This document shows positions 10,667-21,124 of a stretch of 64,000 bases of DNA, piece by piece. Made by a program: the position numbers and the translations under genes. The notes under the pieces were generated by a model. It saw only the letters and a list, made by a program, of their open reading frames with translations. It did not search any database and was not told where the DNA came from. How positions within the stretch are numbered: the first letter of the stretch is position 1; each line of letters begins with the position of its first letter. Source of the DNA: Dysidea avara (Eukaryota > Porifera > Demospongiae > Dictyoceratida > Dysideidae); NCBI RefSeq assembly GCF_963678975.1, contig NC_089273.1, forward strand, positions 22,214,356-22,278,355, written 5' to 3'.

Positions 10667-13600
10667 GTACGTAAGTATTCAATTTGCTTATAAGAAGGTA
10701 GAGATTTAAGCTTTATGTAAGTGAAGTAATGAATAAAATTTTAGTGTGGCTAAAGATCTCTAATTTGGTTTGAAAATTCAAGTATATGTGACTGAATGTT
10801 TTAAAATCGTCAATCTACGCACGCACCATTGATTTTTACCATAAATGGACAACCGCACATTAAATGCATGAGTTCACACCACTGGGTTGCCAAGTCACTT
10901 GGACTGCTTTTCACAGGTACAGTATGTATATTTCTATAGACGTGTTCCAATCACAGGGAATGCTCGGGCACCTTGGGCTGCTGCTGGCTAGCTAGAATAC
11001 ATGCATGGCTAGAGGCATGAACACCCTTGGACAGTTGCCCAGGGATGATTTCTTTCACTTTGAGTAGCCTTTGGTGCTCTTTATTTATGAGCTGGAGACT
11101 CCATATGACCTGCTTGACCATTTTCTGTTGAATGAAAAAATTTGCTCGAAATCGGTTATATCAGTAGCTAGCTTGGTTTGTATTAAAGTTACTGTTTGTC
11201 TTATTCTTATTCACGAGGAACATGTTGTTGTTATCAAAATGATTTAATGCATGTATTAGCTCAGTAATGTGAGCACTGTTAGATAAGAATTGTGAATGGC
11301 ATACACATATGTATGGTTATGTATATGCACAGAGGAGGATGGAAATGATTTAAAGTAAAACTTGTGAACAATGTAAAGAGCTTTCTTTGGTCATTGATAT
11401 TTAGCCAACAAAATTGAATTGGTAACTAATGACATTACAAAATTATGTGAAGCTGGATACAGCTATCTGTAGCCTGATGGTCTCAGGGAATAGTAAAATT
11501 GTGAAATTCATACATTTACTAACTGTTCTGTTAAAGTACTCTAACAGAACATACACATGTACTTAATAGAACATCATTTCCAATTTCACACAAACAAAGG
11601 GTACGGATGAGGGTCTACTGTAATAGCCTTTGTTCATTACAGAGTAATGTCAAGATAATTGTGTTTCTTTGTTTAACATGTAAGTACTCTTGATGTTGGT
11701 CCACTTGTCCATACATAGTTCAGCTGATGTGAGTATGTGTGCTGGCACTGTCTGTGTAATTTGCTGAGAACAGTGGCAAATTACAGGGGTATCTCAGTGT
11801 TAAAGTTTAGACATGACAGCAAATTCCCAAAAATTTTAGTGTATACTTCTTACACATGTGTGGTTTCACATTATATTGCATAACCATTTTTCAAGCAGCA
11901 ATGAGTTTCCACTATTGTGACTTATGACCGATCGTTTGCTCAGGACTTTGTCACACCTACAGTGTATGCTACTTAAAGGAGCTGAAAATTGTTCTGTAGA
12001 TAGACTATACCCATCACCACCAAGTTTTACACAATGAAACATGCTAGATGTATATACTTACAAGCATTTACTCATAACTTTCAACATGAACTAGTCTCAA
12101 ACACCAACTGTAATATTCCTAAAGTTCTAGTAATCCAAAAGTAGTGTTCCACTGATACAAAAAAATACCTACTAACAGATATTAATACCCAGTAGTGAAT
12201 TTTACTGATACAAATGCCAATACTGACCATTTAATTTTATGTTTGCCTTTTCAGGGCTATCCGTAATATACTACTCATATTTATTTGTGCTAGTACTGTA
12301 TACTTTAGTACTTTAAATACCTCCCAAGTCTGCATGATTGTCTATTATTTGCAGTGAATTTTCTATCAGAGTATCTCTATTTTTTCATGTAAAAGTGATA
12401 AGTTGCAGTTATTCAATGTTCAGCTAAATGAATCCTGCATTTTTTGTGCTAGAATAATACTCGATGCTACTTCCAGTCTTTGTTTGTTATGCCTTGAATT
12501 TTGTTCGTATAGCATTTATTATGATGATTATGATGACGACAATTGGTGCAAATGATAATTAATCAATGTAGGAATGGCTTAATAACCAATAACTATCAAT
12601 TACAAAATGGTAAACTCATCTCTGATTTGATTCTGATCCAATTATTGGTGAAACACTATCCTAAAACCTAATTCTTTAGCCATTATGTAAATAACCCAGC
12701 TGCACTGTTATAGTGCAAAAAAATACAGATCTTCATATTGAGTCTGTAGGCAGCCGATCATTTTTCATGGTTTAGTACCAGCTATTACTCCACTGCATTG
12801 CGTACATAACAAGCTTATAAAGAGTCTAGTGAACAGCCAAGCTACACTGTATTGCACAAAACTATACCTTCACATTTCTGTGATAGTGCAATCAAAATAT
12901 TGATACATGAGCATGATATCGGTAATGCAATACAGCTAGAGTATTGTAATATTCCAATATATTGATATGTACTGCACATTCACTAAACCTTTTGAAAAAC
13001 ACAAGGCAGCATATCTTTTCTGTGTAGATGTTTTTTTCCTAACAGAGCTACAACACACTCTGTCCACCAATTTTGTACACATGTATGTGATATCATCAGT
13101 TTACAATCCTATTTCATAAGCTGTCTATACTTTGGTTAATGGGTACATATCTGGTTAGTGATAGAATGTTATGTGCAAAAAAGTGTTTTACAGATTTCCA
13201 AGTTTTTTTTTATAAAACAAAATCCGCCTACGTGAAACACAATTTGAATATCTACTTCCTGTAACCCCAGTTCACATAATAACTTTAAGTAGTGCCTATA
13301 AAGCATCTCCAACCTCCTCTGATATAAAAGTAATGTATATGCATACTAAAATACGATGAATTGTACATTGCACTTTTGGGTTTTTGTATGTAGTTGATTG
13401 AAGACGACTGAAAACCAAGATAACTACATTAACGACTCATCGATTGCCACATTTAATATTACCCTGCAGTGACAGCATAATATGTAATGGAGTCATTGTG
13501 TTTGGATGTCATGCAGGCATATATATGTATAACATTTTTTTACGTTTTGTAAATGATGAACAAAGCTCCAGTCATTCATTACATTTGTTCTGTACAGGAA

Positions 13601-13911
13601 TAAGTGATTGTCTATTTTCTTTTAAAACTGATTACTATAAACGGGGGATAATCTGCCATTATGATATAGTGCACCATTGATCAAATACATGAAATTTTGT
13701 TCACAGGCATGACAGCAGGTAGGTTACTTTCATTAGGGTTGGGGATTTTCAAGAAGTTCTCACTGGAAGTTTTCAGCTGTCAGGTCTCCCCAGAGGAAGT
13801 TGGACACACTTGAAGTGTCACTAAAACAAATTACAGAAACATTTTTTTATTGAGGTGGGTAATAAGCCGATCTCAGTGTAATTTAGTGAATCATCATTGT
13901 TCTGTTTATAG
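10667..13911. other. Probable intron of the Ig gene; no exon recognised
   Basis: AT-rich, with short repeat words (for example ACTGATAC-type strings near 12140-12260) and a palindrome TGTTCTGTTAAAGTACTCTA with its complement at 11524-11551. If the terminal exon at 13912 is real this is the last intron; otherwise part of it is intergenic. Confidence 0.4.
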
Positions 13912-14031
13912 AATACGTTTGTGACAAGTCTGGTGAAGTTGTATATATACCAAACCACAACTTATTACTTTCATCCAGAATTCACAAACGCTTTTTACAG
14001 AACAAAGTACATTGTCTTGAAGCTTACGTGA
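13912..14031 (+). CDS. Candidate terminal exon of the Ig gene (weak)
   Basis: After a plausible acceptor (CTGTTTATAG), a phase-0 frame starting NTFVTSLVKLYIYQ runs 39 codons to a TGA. Phase 0 matches the open donor at 10666. A short basic and Tyr-rich cytoplasmic tail would suit the protein, but a second frame is also open here and there is no family resemblance, so chance cannot be excluded. Confidence 0.25.
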   Translation, partial: NTFVTSLVKLYIYQTTTYYFHPEFTNAFYRTKYIVLKLT

Positions 14032-14515
14032 AGCATGTATTGAATATTTAATGAACCCCATCATTTTTCAGTCGTGTATTGCGACTAGTGAGGGTTATAT
14101 GCCAAAATAAAACAATGCATGCAATTAAGAATAATAATATTTATAGGTAGTGCTTAGAGCATGTCCAACCTCCTCTAGCTTCAAAAATAATGCTCAATTG
14201 CCAAGTTATATAAATTCAACAAGTAGCCATCAGGTGTGTGTACCATTTCATGATAGATCCTGAGTGGAGAGGCCCAAGCAGAATTACTAATGAAGTAATA
14301 AAGTTATGACTACATTTTCTTACACAAAAATTCTGCATGCTGTTAAGATAATAGAAGTAAACAGCTTTCAATGTGTATACCCTCGGTTCCTGATGTTTTT
14401 CAACTGCATGTGATAGTATCTAAGAGCATGCAATGGTTCACAAATGTTAAATTTCTGATGGCATAAACTGCTGTATCTTGTCACTAATATCTATACACAT
14501 ACTTTTGTTTAATTA

Positions 14516-14690
14516 AATTACCAGTTACTAAACCTGATTATGTTTGCATCAACAAAGATACTTTCTTCAGCTATTATTTGATTATGGAAAAGCTGCCACA
14601 TTAGTGCAGTTTGGAAATAGACATGTTATCAATGCTTCACATTCTTGTCATGTTCTTGTAAGAGATTCAATGGTTCTAAATCATTAATTT
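14516..14690 (+). pseudogene. Degenerate duplicate of the Ig exon
   Basis: This matches 8031-8215 over its length: both contain TGATTATGTTTG, GATTATGGAAAAGCTGCCAC (GATGATGG... in the intact exon), TGCAGTTTGG and AGAGATTCAATGGTTC in the same order. The copy has small deletions that break the frame, a missing conserved Trp context, and no DxAxYxC half; it stops being similar at about 14690. It is best read as a tandem-duplicated Ig exon that decayed. Confidence 0.8.
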
Positions 14691-14926
14691 GTCTAACAGG
14701 TGTTGTAGCAAAGGGGAAATAAATGGAGCTTCTATTTCGGAAGGACTTTAAGCTTATGCATCTGTAAAGTTCAAGATACTCTAATAGAGCAGTCACATAA
14801 ACTCTAACAAAACAGTCAGTCACATGGGCAGCTGAATGATTATTTATTTTTTGACCTGCCAGGTCACTACTAGAGGGCAGACAATTGATCCATGAAACAT
14901 TTTGCTATAGCCTAAGTACATACCAT

Positions 14927-15294
14927 CTAATCCAAAACAGCCAAGCTGGAAAAAAAGAGTGCGGCCCTCAAAAAGGCTATGATGAAAAAAAGATGTGAAA
15001 TCCAAGGTGGCAGCCAAGAAATGGCTGTGATGGTAGGTTAATGGTAAAAAGTTTAATAATGACAATTCAGATGAATTTGGTGTCAAAATCCAGCGGGACC
15101 AACTTCACCTGAATTGTCTTTACTAAATTTTTTACCATTAACCTACCATCGCAGCCATTTCTTGGCTGCCACCTTGGATTTTACAACTTTTTTCATCATA
15201 GCCTTTTTGAGGGCCGCACTCTTTTTTTGCAGCTTGGCTAGATCACTTCTTTTTGTATTTGTATTCCCCAATATGGCCAGCTTTGGGGCTTTTT
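14927..15294. mobile_element. Twin foldback element, copy 1
   Basis: The left arm (CTAATCCAAAACAGCCA...GTGCGGCCCTCAAAAAGG...) and right arm (...CCTTTTTGAGGGCCGCAC..., ending by TTGGCTAG) pair over about 150 bases, around a short centre containing CAGCGGGACC. A second copy is at 45697-46110. Similarity continues to the right through TTTTTGTATTTGTAT, a TGGCCAGC-type block, and a polypyrimidine-AGG AAGAAAAG block. Confidence 0.85.
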
Positions 15295-15422
15295 AAACCT
15301 ATCTTTTTTCTTTACCTCAGGAAGAAGAAAAGATTTGAAGCATATTTTTGATACTTTAACAATTTCTGATTTTATACAATTTATCACATGCCATTTATTC
15401 CCTACAGGATAACTTTCGTGAA

Positions 15423-15545
15423 TGACTGCTCTATTAGAGTAACTCGATCTTATGTAAAAAAAATTTGTGTAAGAAATTTTCGTACAAGTTTTGTATACGG
15501 AAACTATTTTACAACGGAAAAAACAACAAATTACGGTAGTTAAGT
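15423..15545. repeat. Dispersed repeat with the palindromic motif, upstream of PARP
   Basis: It starts with TGACTGCTCTATTAGAGTA and continues with TATGTAAAAAAAAT, AGAAATTTTCGTACAAG and TATACGGAAA. The same ordered blocks occur at 45267-45370 and 62667-62790. It ends about 100 bases before the PARP start codon. Confidence 0.75.
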
Positions 15546-15555
15546 GCGCATGCAC
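15545..15555. promoter_or_regulatory. NRF1-like palindrome upstream of PARP
   Basis: TGCGCATGCAC differs by one base from the NRF1 palindrome core and lies 94 bases before the PARP ATG, just beyond the repeat. A similar site precedes MCMDC2. Binding is an inference from motif similarity. Confidence 0.4.
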
Positions 15556-15648
15556 TGTCAACAATCGTATGTAAAACGTTTCGGTGAATCAGTGTAGCAC
15601 ACCGGCTACTACGTGACTGACTATTTATTTAATGACTGAGATGTAAAG

Positions 15649-17631
15649 ATGGCCCAGCTACGAAAAGCCCGTCTTGAGAACGACCTTGAAGTTGTAAGAA
15701 AGTTCTGCAGTTCATCTTCACTTTGTACGGTGTTGGGGGAATCCATTGATGAATTTTTGGAAGTTCAATTCGCTGACGCTACACTGAAAGAGCCGTACAC
15801 AATCAGCTTTATACCGTTGGACTATCCTGATGGAACTACGTTGTGTCGTGGTAATGATTCAAGTGATCTGAAAGTGCTAAACGAGTCCATTCCATCAATA
15901 TTTTACACCATCTTAACAGAGTTTTGCCAGAAGTGTGATTTGCCTATCCCAAACAATGTTCCTGGTGGTATAAATGGACCACTAGATGGACAGACATCAG
16001 ATACTTCATATGAGACAGCAAGTGATGCTGACAGTGACATGTTAAGTGATGATGGTAATGATGAGATGGATGAAGATTACATGATATCTGGTCCACATCC
16101 TCTACTTAAAGCTGACCTGACCCGAGTCACTGAAAAGTTTGGTGAACAAGCAGTGGACTACACAATGTATCCCAGCATTGATGAGGTTGACCTCTACCTC
16201 AGCATTGATGTCCAGCACATTCTTGATGAAGATACAGCCAGTGCATGGGGTGTACAGATCACAGAGCCAATCATTGTGTTTCTTCAGTTCAAGCATATGT
16301 CATTATATCTTGATGGTTTAGTTCCTGAAATCAAGGTCTACCAACCATCTAATAGGGACAATTTTTGTCTTGGAGTACAGATAAAAAAGATTGTAGAACT
16401 GTTTATTACAAAGCAGTTTAAGGAACTGTCTTGTAAACTTGTGGAAACTTCTGCTGCTTCTAGTCCTCTGGTACTCAATATCAAGCATCAACAAGATCTC
16501 AAAGCAGACAAAACTTCAGCCAAATTTGATGAAAGCAATGACAGTCAGAATCCTAAAAGAATCCCATCACTAAGAAATGGATTTCTCTGTCAGTTGATGG
16601 ATTACATTTTACAACGTCTAAAAACATTGAATGAATTCTGTGTTATATGTGATGAGAGGCATACTGGTATATTTGACTGTGCTCTCGTAAAGCCGTGTAT
16701 ATGTGCCAAAAGTCTCTGTGTGTTTTCATTCCAAACACTTGGCGTAATGTCTGATGCTGCTGAAACCATTGCTGCTGATGCTGAAGTGGTAGACTTGCTT
16801 ATAGCCATGGCCAATGCTGCAGTATGTTCAAAAAGAAGAAATGTTATTTTTGATCCTTATCCTTCTATAGTGGATCCCAATAAACCCCACTTGTTAGCAC
16901 TAGACCCATTGTTTAAAGATTATGATCAGGTGAAGAAGATACTTCAGGTAATCATTTCTTCTCGAGAGGCTGCTATTAGTGTGGAGGGGTCTCATTTAAA
17001 GGAAACCATGGACAAAGGAAATATTTGTACATTTCCACTAATGCAATGGATTCTAGCCAGCAACAGAGCTCACATCGTCTTGTTACCACCAGAGAAGAGG
17101 ATACAGTCAATGAAGACTGATTATCAGTTTTTACTGGTCAGCAGCCCTCCAGCCAAAGAACAAGCTTTTCAGAAAGCAAAAACACAATATGGCAGTACCT
17201 ATGCTTTTCATGGCTCTTCCATTGAGAACTGGCATTCCATTGTGAGGAAGGGTCTTCTCAATGCATCAGGAACAAAATATGAGATGCATGGACAAGTGCA
17301 TGGTAGAGGGATCTACCTCAGCCCTGCATCATCAGTGTCTTTTGGTTACACACACTCTGAGATAGATGACAATTCTGAGATGAAATCTAAGGGTCTTGTT
17401 GGTAAGACTAATCTCACCTGCATAGCTTTGTGTGAAATTATTACAAAGGATATAAGCCAATATGATGTAAAGTGGGTTTGTCACGAAGGAGATCATGTGT
17501 GTACGAGACTCTTCTTTGTGTATGATAGTGGTGGCAGTTATGCTGACATTGACACGCGCACTTGTGAGATACAAAAAGAAATCAGCCATGCTGTAAGCAC
17601 CCGGACATTGCTCAAGGAAACAAATGTATAA
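15649..17631 (+). CDS. PARP6: PARP6/PARP8-type mono-ADP-ribosyltransferase, intronless
   Basis: A 660-residue open frame, similar in length to vertebrate PARP6. The C-terminal third is the ART catalytic domain: the NAD-binding His in YAFHGSSIENWHSI (about residue 525), the Tyr in GRGIYLSPASSVSFGY, and the final strand region HVCTRLFFVYDSGG. The catalytic Glu of PARP1-type enzymes is replaced by a hydrophobic residue, which in this family goes with transfer of single ADP-ribose units. An acidic Ser/Asp stretch (about residues 115-145) follows the N-terminal region, and a Cys-rich segment (CVICDERH, KPCICAKSLC, about 330-360) matches the Cys-rich region typical of PARP6/8. No intron interrupts it, unlike its neighbours and vertebrate orthologues. 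The start is the ATG beginning MAQLRKARLEND. Upstream ATGs form a 4-codon uORF (15632-15646). PARP6 and PARP8 cannot be told apart by eye. Confidence 0.93.
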   Translation: MAQLRKARLENDLEVVRKFCSSSSLCTVLGESIDEFLEVQFADATLKEPYTISFIPLDYPDGTTLCRGNDSSDLKVLNESIPSIFYTILTEFCQKCDLPIPNNVPGGINGPLDGQTSDTSYETASDADSDMLSDDGNDEMDEDYMISGPHPLLKADLTRVTEKFGEQAVDYTMYPSIDEVDLYLSIDVQHILDEDTASAWGVQITEPIIVFLQFKHMSLYLDGLVPEIKVYQPSNRDNFCLGVQIKKIVELFITKQFKELSCKLVETSAASSPLVLNIKHQQDLKADKTSAKFDESNDSQNPKRIPSLRNGFLCQLMDYILQRLKTLNEFCVICDERHTGIFDCALVKPCICAKSLCVFSFQTLGVMSDAAETIAADAEVVDLLIAMANAAVCSKRRNVIFDPYPSIVDPNKPHLLALDPLFKDYDQVKKILQVIISSREAAISVEGSHLKETMDKGNICTFPLMQWILASNRAHIVLLPPEKRIQSMKTDYQFLLVSSPPAKEQAFQKAKTQYGSTYAFHGSSIENWHSIVRKGLLNASGTKYEMHGQVHGRGIYLSPASSVSFGYTHSEIDDNSEMKSKGLVGKTNLTCIALCEIITKDISQYDVKWVCHEGDHVCTRLFFVYDSGGSYADIDTRTCEIQKEISHAVSTRTLLKETNV

Positions 17632-18148
17632 ACAATTTGTGCTGCACAAGTACTAATTAATTTTCTCATTTACCAGTGAATTTATTGTAAGTTAATTAAT
17701 TGTTGTAGTGATTTAATAAGAAAGTGAATCATACATGTGTTGTTGCTGTCATGGGTATCTAACCATACATCTACATACCCTTGGCTTTGGACACCAGCTG
17801 AGCTGTTGACTGGACAAGAGTGTGCTTCCAGGCATTAGTGCATGTAATTCAACCAGGAGTACAAGATGACTGATCCCGAAACCATTATGCTGACTGTGCT
17901 TCACAGAGAACTCACTCCTGCCCCTTACATTAACACTTTGCCTCGGTGTAGCTATTTCTCAAATAAGCACTGCATAATGTGATTCTGCACACTGTCTATT
18001 AGTCTATACAGCATTATAGGCAATGGACATTGTTATGCCAGGCTTTGAGTAAGTTGTGCTTGAATAAAACATCACATGATTAAATTTCATATACAAACAA
18101 CAGTCTGGTGGAATTATATACTGATATTAGTCAATTATTACACTCATA

Positions 18149-18267
18149 TTAGTAGCATGGTTTCTGATTTGAGTGAGGACTGGCTGCAGTTGTAGTTGCT
18201 GGTTTAGATGAACTAGCAGGTGATTCTACTTGCTTGCCTCTGTCTTCTGTGTAGTCTGAATCATTAA
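18149..18267 (-). CDS. Candidate terminal exon, minus strand, unknown gene
   Basis: On the minus strand a good acceptor (GTGGTTTCCAG) opens a phase-1 frame NDSDYTEDRGKQVESPASSS continuing in a Ser/Thr/Ala/Pro-rich tail to CY and a TAA, 39 codons including the stop. Low-complexity hydrophilic C-termini like this are common in cytoplasmic tails. No upstream exon was linked with confidence. Confidence 0.3.
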
Positions 18268-18637
18268 CTGGAAACCACAACAACTAAGTGTATAGCTATC
18301 TCAAAACTCAGTAGAGAAACAAGAAAGGTCACCTACATCTGCAGATGTACTCAATGGCATATCTTGGGGTGGGCCTATATACATACCAAAGAATTTTGGA
18401 AAGTGAGATCGAGATACTCTAATAAAGCAGTCAATCACCCTAACAAAGCAGTCACTCTATTCAGAGCAGCAGTGTATATAGCAAACCATGCAGTATTAAA
18501 TAAGCATTTTGCCAGTGATATAATATATTTGGATAGAGGTGTAGGGCTGTTATTGTGAACAGGCAATTACTTTTTTTTTTTTTTTTGCTTTTGGCCCTAT
18601 CAACCTGAAAGTCTAGATATGCCACTGGATGTATGAG

Positions 18638-18702
18638 GGGACATTCAGTCCCTAATTCAGTATTAGCCATGTGGGGTATTGACTGAATTAGAGATTGAAT
18701 GT
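18638..18702. repeat. Hairpin with 23-base arms
   Basis: GGACATTCAGTCCCTAATTC and the inverted GAATTAGAGATTGAATGTCC flank an 18-20 base loop. A single-ended relative (GGACATTCAATCGTTAATTC) is at about 56669, so this is probably a repeat end pair. Confidence 0.7.
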
Positions 18703-20044
18703 CCACTAGCATGTTTACAGGTGTAAGAAACCTTCCTTGTTTTACTACTTTTAAAAAAAATCCTTAATTGAATTTCCTCCTATTGCTTACTTTTTTGCAA
18801 TGTTATTATGATTGGTGAATCTGCACTTACTGCATCAAAATAAAGAATGATGCCAGATTTAGTGCTGTCATGTGAATGTACCCCAGCTATCGATTACTGT
18901 GTGAAAAGTGAATTGACTATTACCCCTTGTTTTCAGCTATATTCAGCCCATTACTGTAACATAACATTACAAGATTTTAATGAATAACAGTCTGAGAAGC
19001 ACTTCTATCAATGTAGCCACTCTGGTGATTCTTGTCACAAATGTAGGGAAGCTATCATGTGCTGCTGCAAATTGCCATCTTGTGTTGTCAGCAAAGATAA
19101 ATGGGACACAAAGGAGGACACAGGTACATGCATAGTACTGAAAGCAGTTTTTGGCTTGGTTATGCCTCACTGATTCTGCTAATGCACAGTGAAGGTGTTG
19201 TGAGGTTGCAATGGTTTCAATATTTTATTGTGAGAATGTGCACACCCCTAATACATAGTACTACCATACTGTATGGTAATAGAGTACACATTGTCATCCC
19301 CAATATACAACCTTATAACACTACACTCTCAATACAAAAGAAGTAATAAAGGTGACCTTAAAATTTAGACACACAGTTTATAAAAGTAAAGTTCAGGAGA
19401 AAATCTCAACAATACACCTTAATCTTTAATTTCATATAATGTTATGGCTGGTCTGCCTGCCTGGCTGGTCTTATTAACGATCATGAGTGGCCACTAAGTA
19501 GCTAATTAAGCTTTGATATTGCTGGACTACTTTCAAATTTTCATCTATAGCAATCTCTACAAATATTGCTGTTATAGTTTATGAGATTTAAACATTAGTT
19601 TCATAACTAAGAAATTAAACAATAACAGACTGGCAATACAGTGTGATTCCACTATGACATTGTACACAACACCCATGAAGGCAAAGGTTGGGGGTACAGG
19701 TAATTTAACACAAATTTGTCCTATTATCCTATCTCTAGGCAGCATAGGCCAGGAAGTCTCATTTTCTAAACTGATACGGGAGAGTGATCATTATTCATTA
19801 TGGCTAAAACCATGGCAAAACAAAACGAACCCAGTAATGAAATAATGGAATTTGGTGAATATTTGAAAATTCACAAAAAAAAACTCATTCACCAGGGTAC
19901 GCCCAATGCTTCAGCAGTCACGTGATTTCTTGTTTAAATTTTGGAAAGCGGTCAGAACTTGATGGAGATTGACTGCCTTTTAAACAACTACTGAGAAGAG
20001 TGACAAAACAATGTTTCAAGTGGTGCTGGAACTTTGAAAAGGTG

Positions 20045-20377
20045 CTAACTACAAACAGGATATAAATTTAAATTGTGTGTGCTGGAGTGTGATTGATTCT
20101 GTTGTGATGTGATCATGATAATAGCTAGTAATTCATCACCAGCAAGATAGCAAATAGCTACAAGATGATTGTAAGTTGTGTAGAATGCTCCGTAGTCCAG
20201 ACCATGTGTGAACCAGTCTGAAACTCCACAATCATGATGTATAGCTTGCACACATACCATGCAATTATTAATATTGTATACACTTGTTAAGTTAGTGATA
20301 CCAGAACTAGTGATGTAAATACATGTGCAAACACTTTCCATATAACTAGCACAAGGATGCCATGCTATAAATGTCAA
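20045..20377 (-). CDS. Candidate Cys-rich open frame, minus strand (weak)
   Basis: A 110-codon frame with an acceptor-like CACTTCAG just upstream and several spaced Cys (ESVCTC, NNCMVCVQ, HHDCG) plus a hydrophobic C-terminal part. It could be an exon of a small secreted or membrane protein transcribed away from MCMDC2. No family was recognised and a link to an upstream exon (about 20450-20620) is frame-ambiguous because that stretch contains a dispersed repeat motif. Confidence 0.22.
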   Translation of the reverse strand: MTFIAWHPCASYMESVCTCIYITSSGITNLTSVYNINNCMVCVQAIHHDCGVSDWFTHGLDYGAFYTTYNHLVAICYLAGDELLAIIMITSQQNQSHSSTHNLNLYPVCS

Positions 20378-20663
20378 GTATTCCTGAAGTGTTGGTTATA
20401 TAATATAACTTTCACTGAGCTGATTACAAGCGTCAGAAAGATCTTACTGTAGGTTGGAGTCTCTGTTTACTCTGATTACTTTATTAGAACAACTGACTGT
20501 TCTATTAATGTATTTCGATGTTTCTACAAAATTAAAAGCAGGGACCTGGACTGCTATGCCTGTTTCACCATGGTCTGGAGGTGGACGGGTTGTAAAGTTA
20601 CCATCATGCAGTAAGTTTAGCTAGCCATATAGGACACAAACTGAACAGGTTCCATTCTGTGTT

Positions 20664-20810
20664 ATAGTCTCGTGCCTGGCTGAGACCGTTTTTGTGTGTG
20701 TGTGGGGGGGTGGAGAAAAAAGGATCTGGTGGATCTCCAATAGAACCTTTTTCTCCGCCCCCCACACAAAAAGAAAGAGAAAAAAAAGCGGTCTGGTCAC
20801 GAGACTATCT
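20664..20810. mobile_element. Short foldback element
   Basis: Outer arms ATAGTCTCGTGCCTGGCTGA and the inverted CTGGTCACGAGACTAT are followed inward by paired GACCGTTTTT/AAAAGCGGTC and a GGGGTGGAGAAAAA/TTTTTCTCCGCCCC stem. It lies about 300 bases upstream of the MCMDC2 start. Confidence 0.75.
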
Positions 20811-21056
20811 CTACTAACGCAGCTAGCTATAGTAGTCTTTTGTGCAGGTTGCTCGAGGTTTGGGGATTTCCCCTACTCAAGGACAAGGGAAAAGCACTTC
20901 AGCTGGTAATACAAGATAAATGAATTCGAGCTATAAAGAGTTGACTCACTAACACACGTACACTGATACTCCTTGCCAACCCGATGTTGAAAACTTCATT
21001 CACGAGTCATTCTGTACTGATCAGAAACGATTTGTAGGTGCGGGTGATGTTTTGTA

Positions 21057-21072
21057 TGTGCGCATGCGTACA
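21057..21072. promoter_or_regulatory. NRF1-like palindrome upstream of MCMDC2
   Basis: TGTGCGCATGCGTACA, close to the NRF1 consensus, sits 53 bases before the chosen ATG. It is followed by ATTGG (inverted CCAAT) and GTTGCCAAGGGGCAAG, which resembles an RFX X-box half-site pair. Function is inferred from motif shape only. Confidence 0.45.
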
Positions 21073-21124
21073 CATTGGTTGCCAAGGGGCAAGGCAGACA
21101 CAAGCGCGAACAAAACAAAACTTC

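Larger units (their letters stand above)
17632..20663. other. Intergenic spacer between PARP and MCMDC2
   Basis: It contains a possible poly(A) signal AATAAA at about 18064, motif-bearing repeats at 18404-18480, a poly-T run near 18571, a hairpin at 18638-18702, and fragments of the 43.1/51.8 kb repeat near 19080 (CCTTTGTGTCCCATTTATC read on the minus strand). Two weak minus-strand exon candidates are listed separately. Confidence 0.5.

Noticed and set aside
21038-21124. Upstream in-frame ATG for MCMDC2 (MRVMFCMCACVHIG...).
   Set aside because: The extension has no counterpart in the family, and the NRF1-like and CCAAT-like elements lie inside it.
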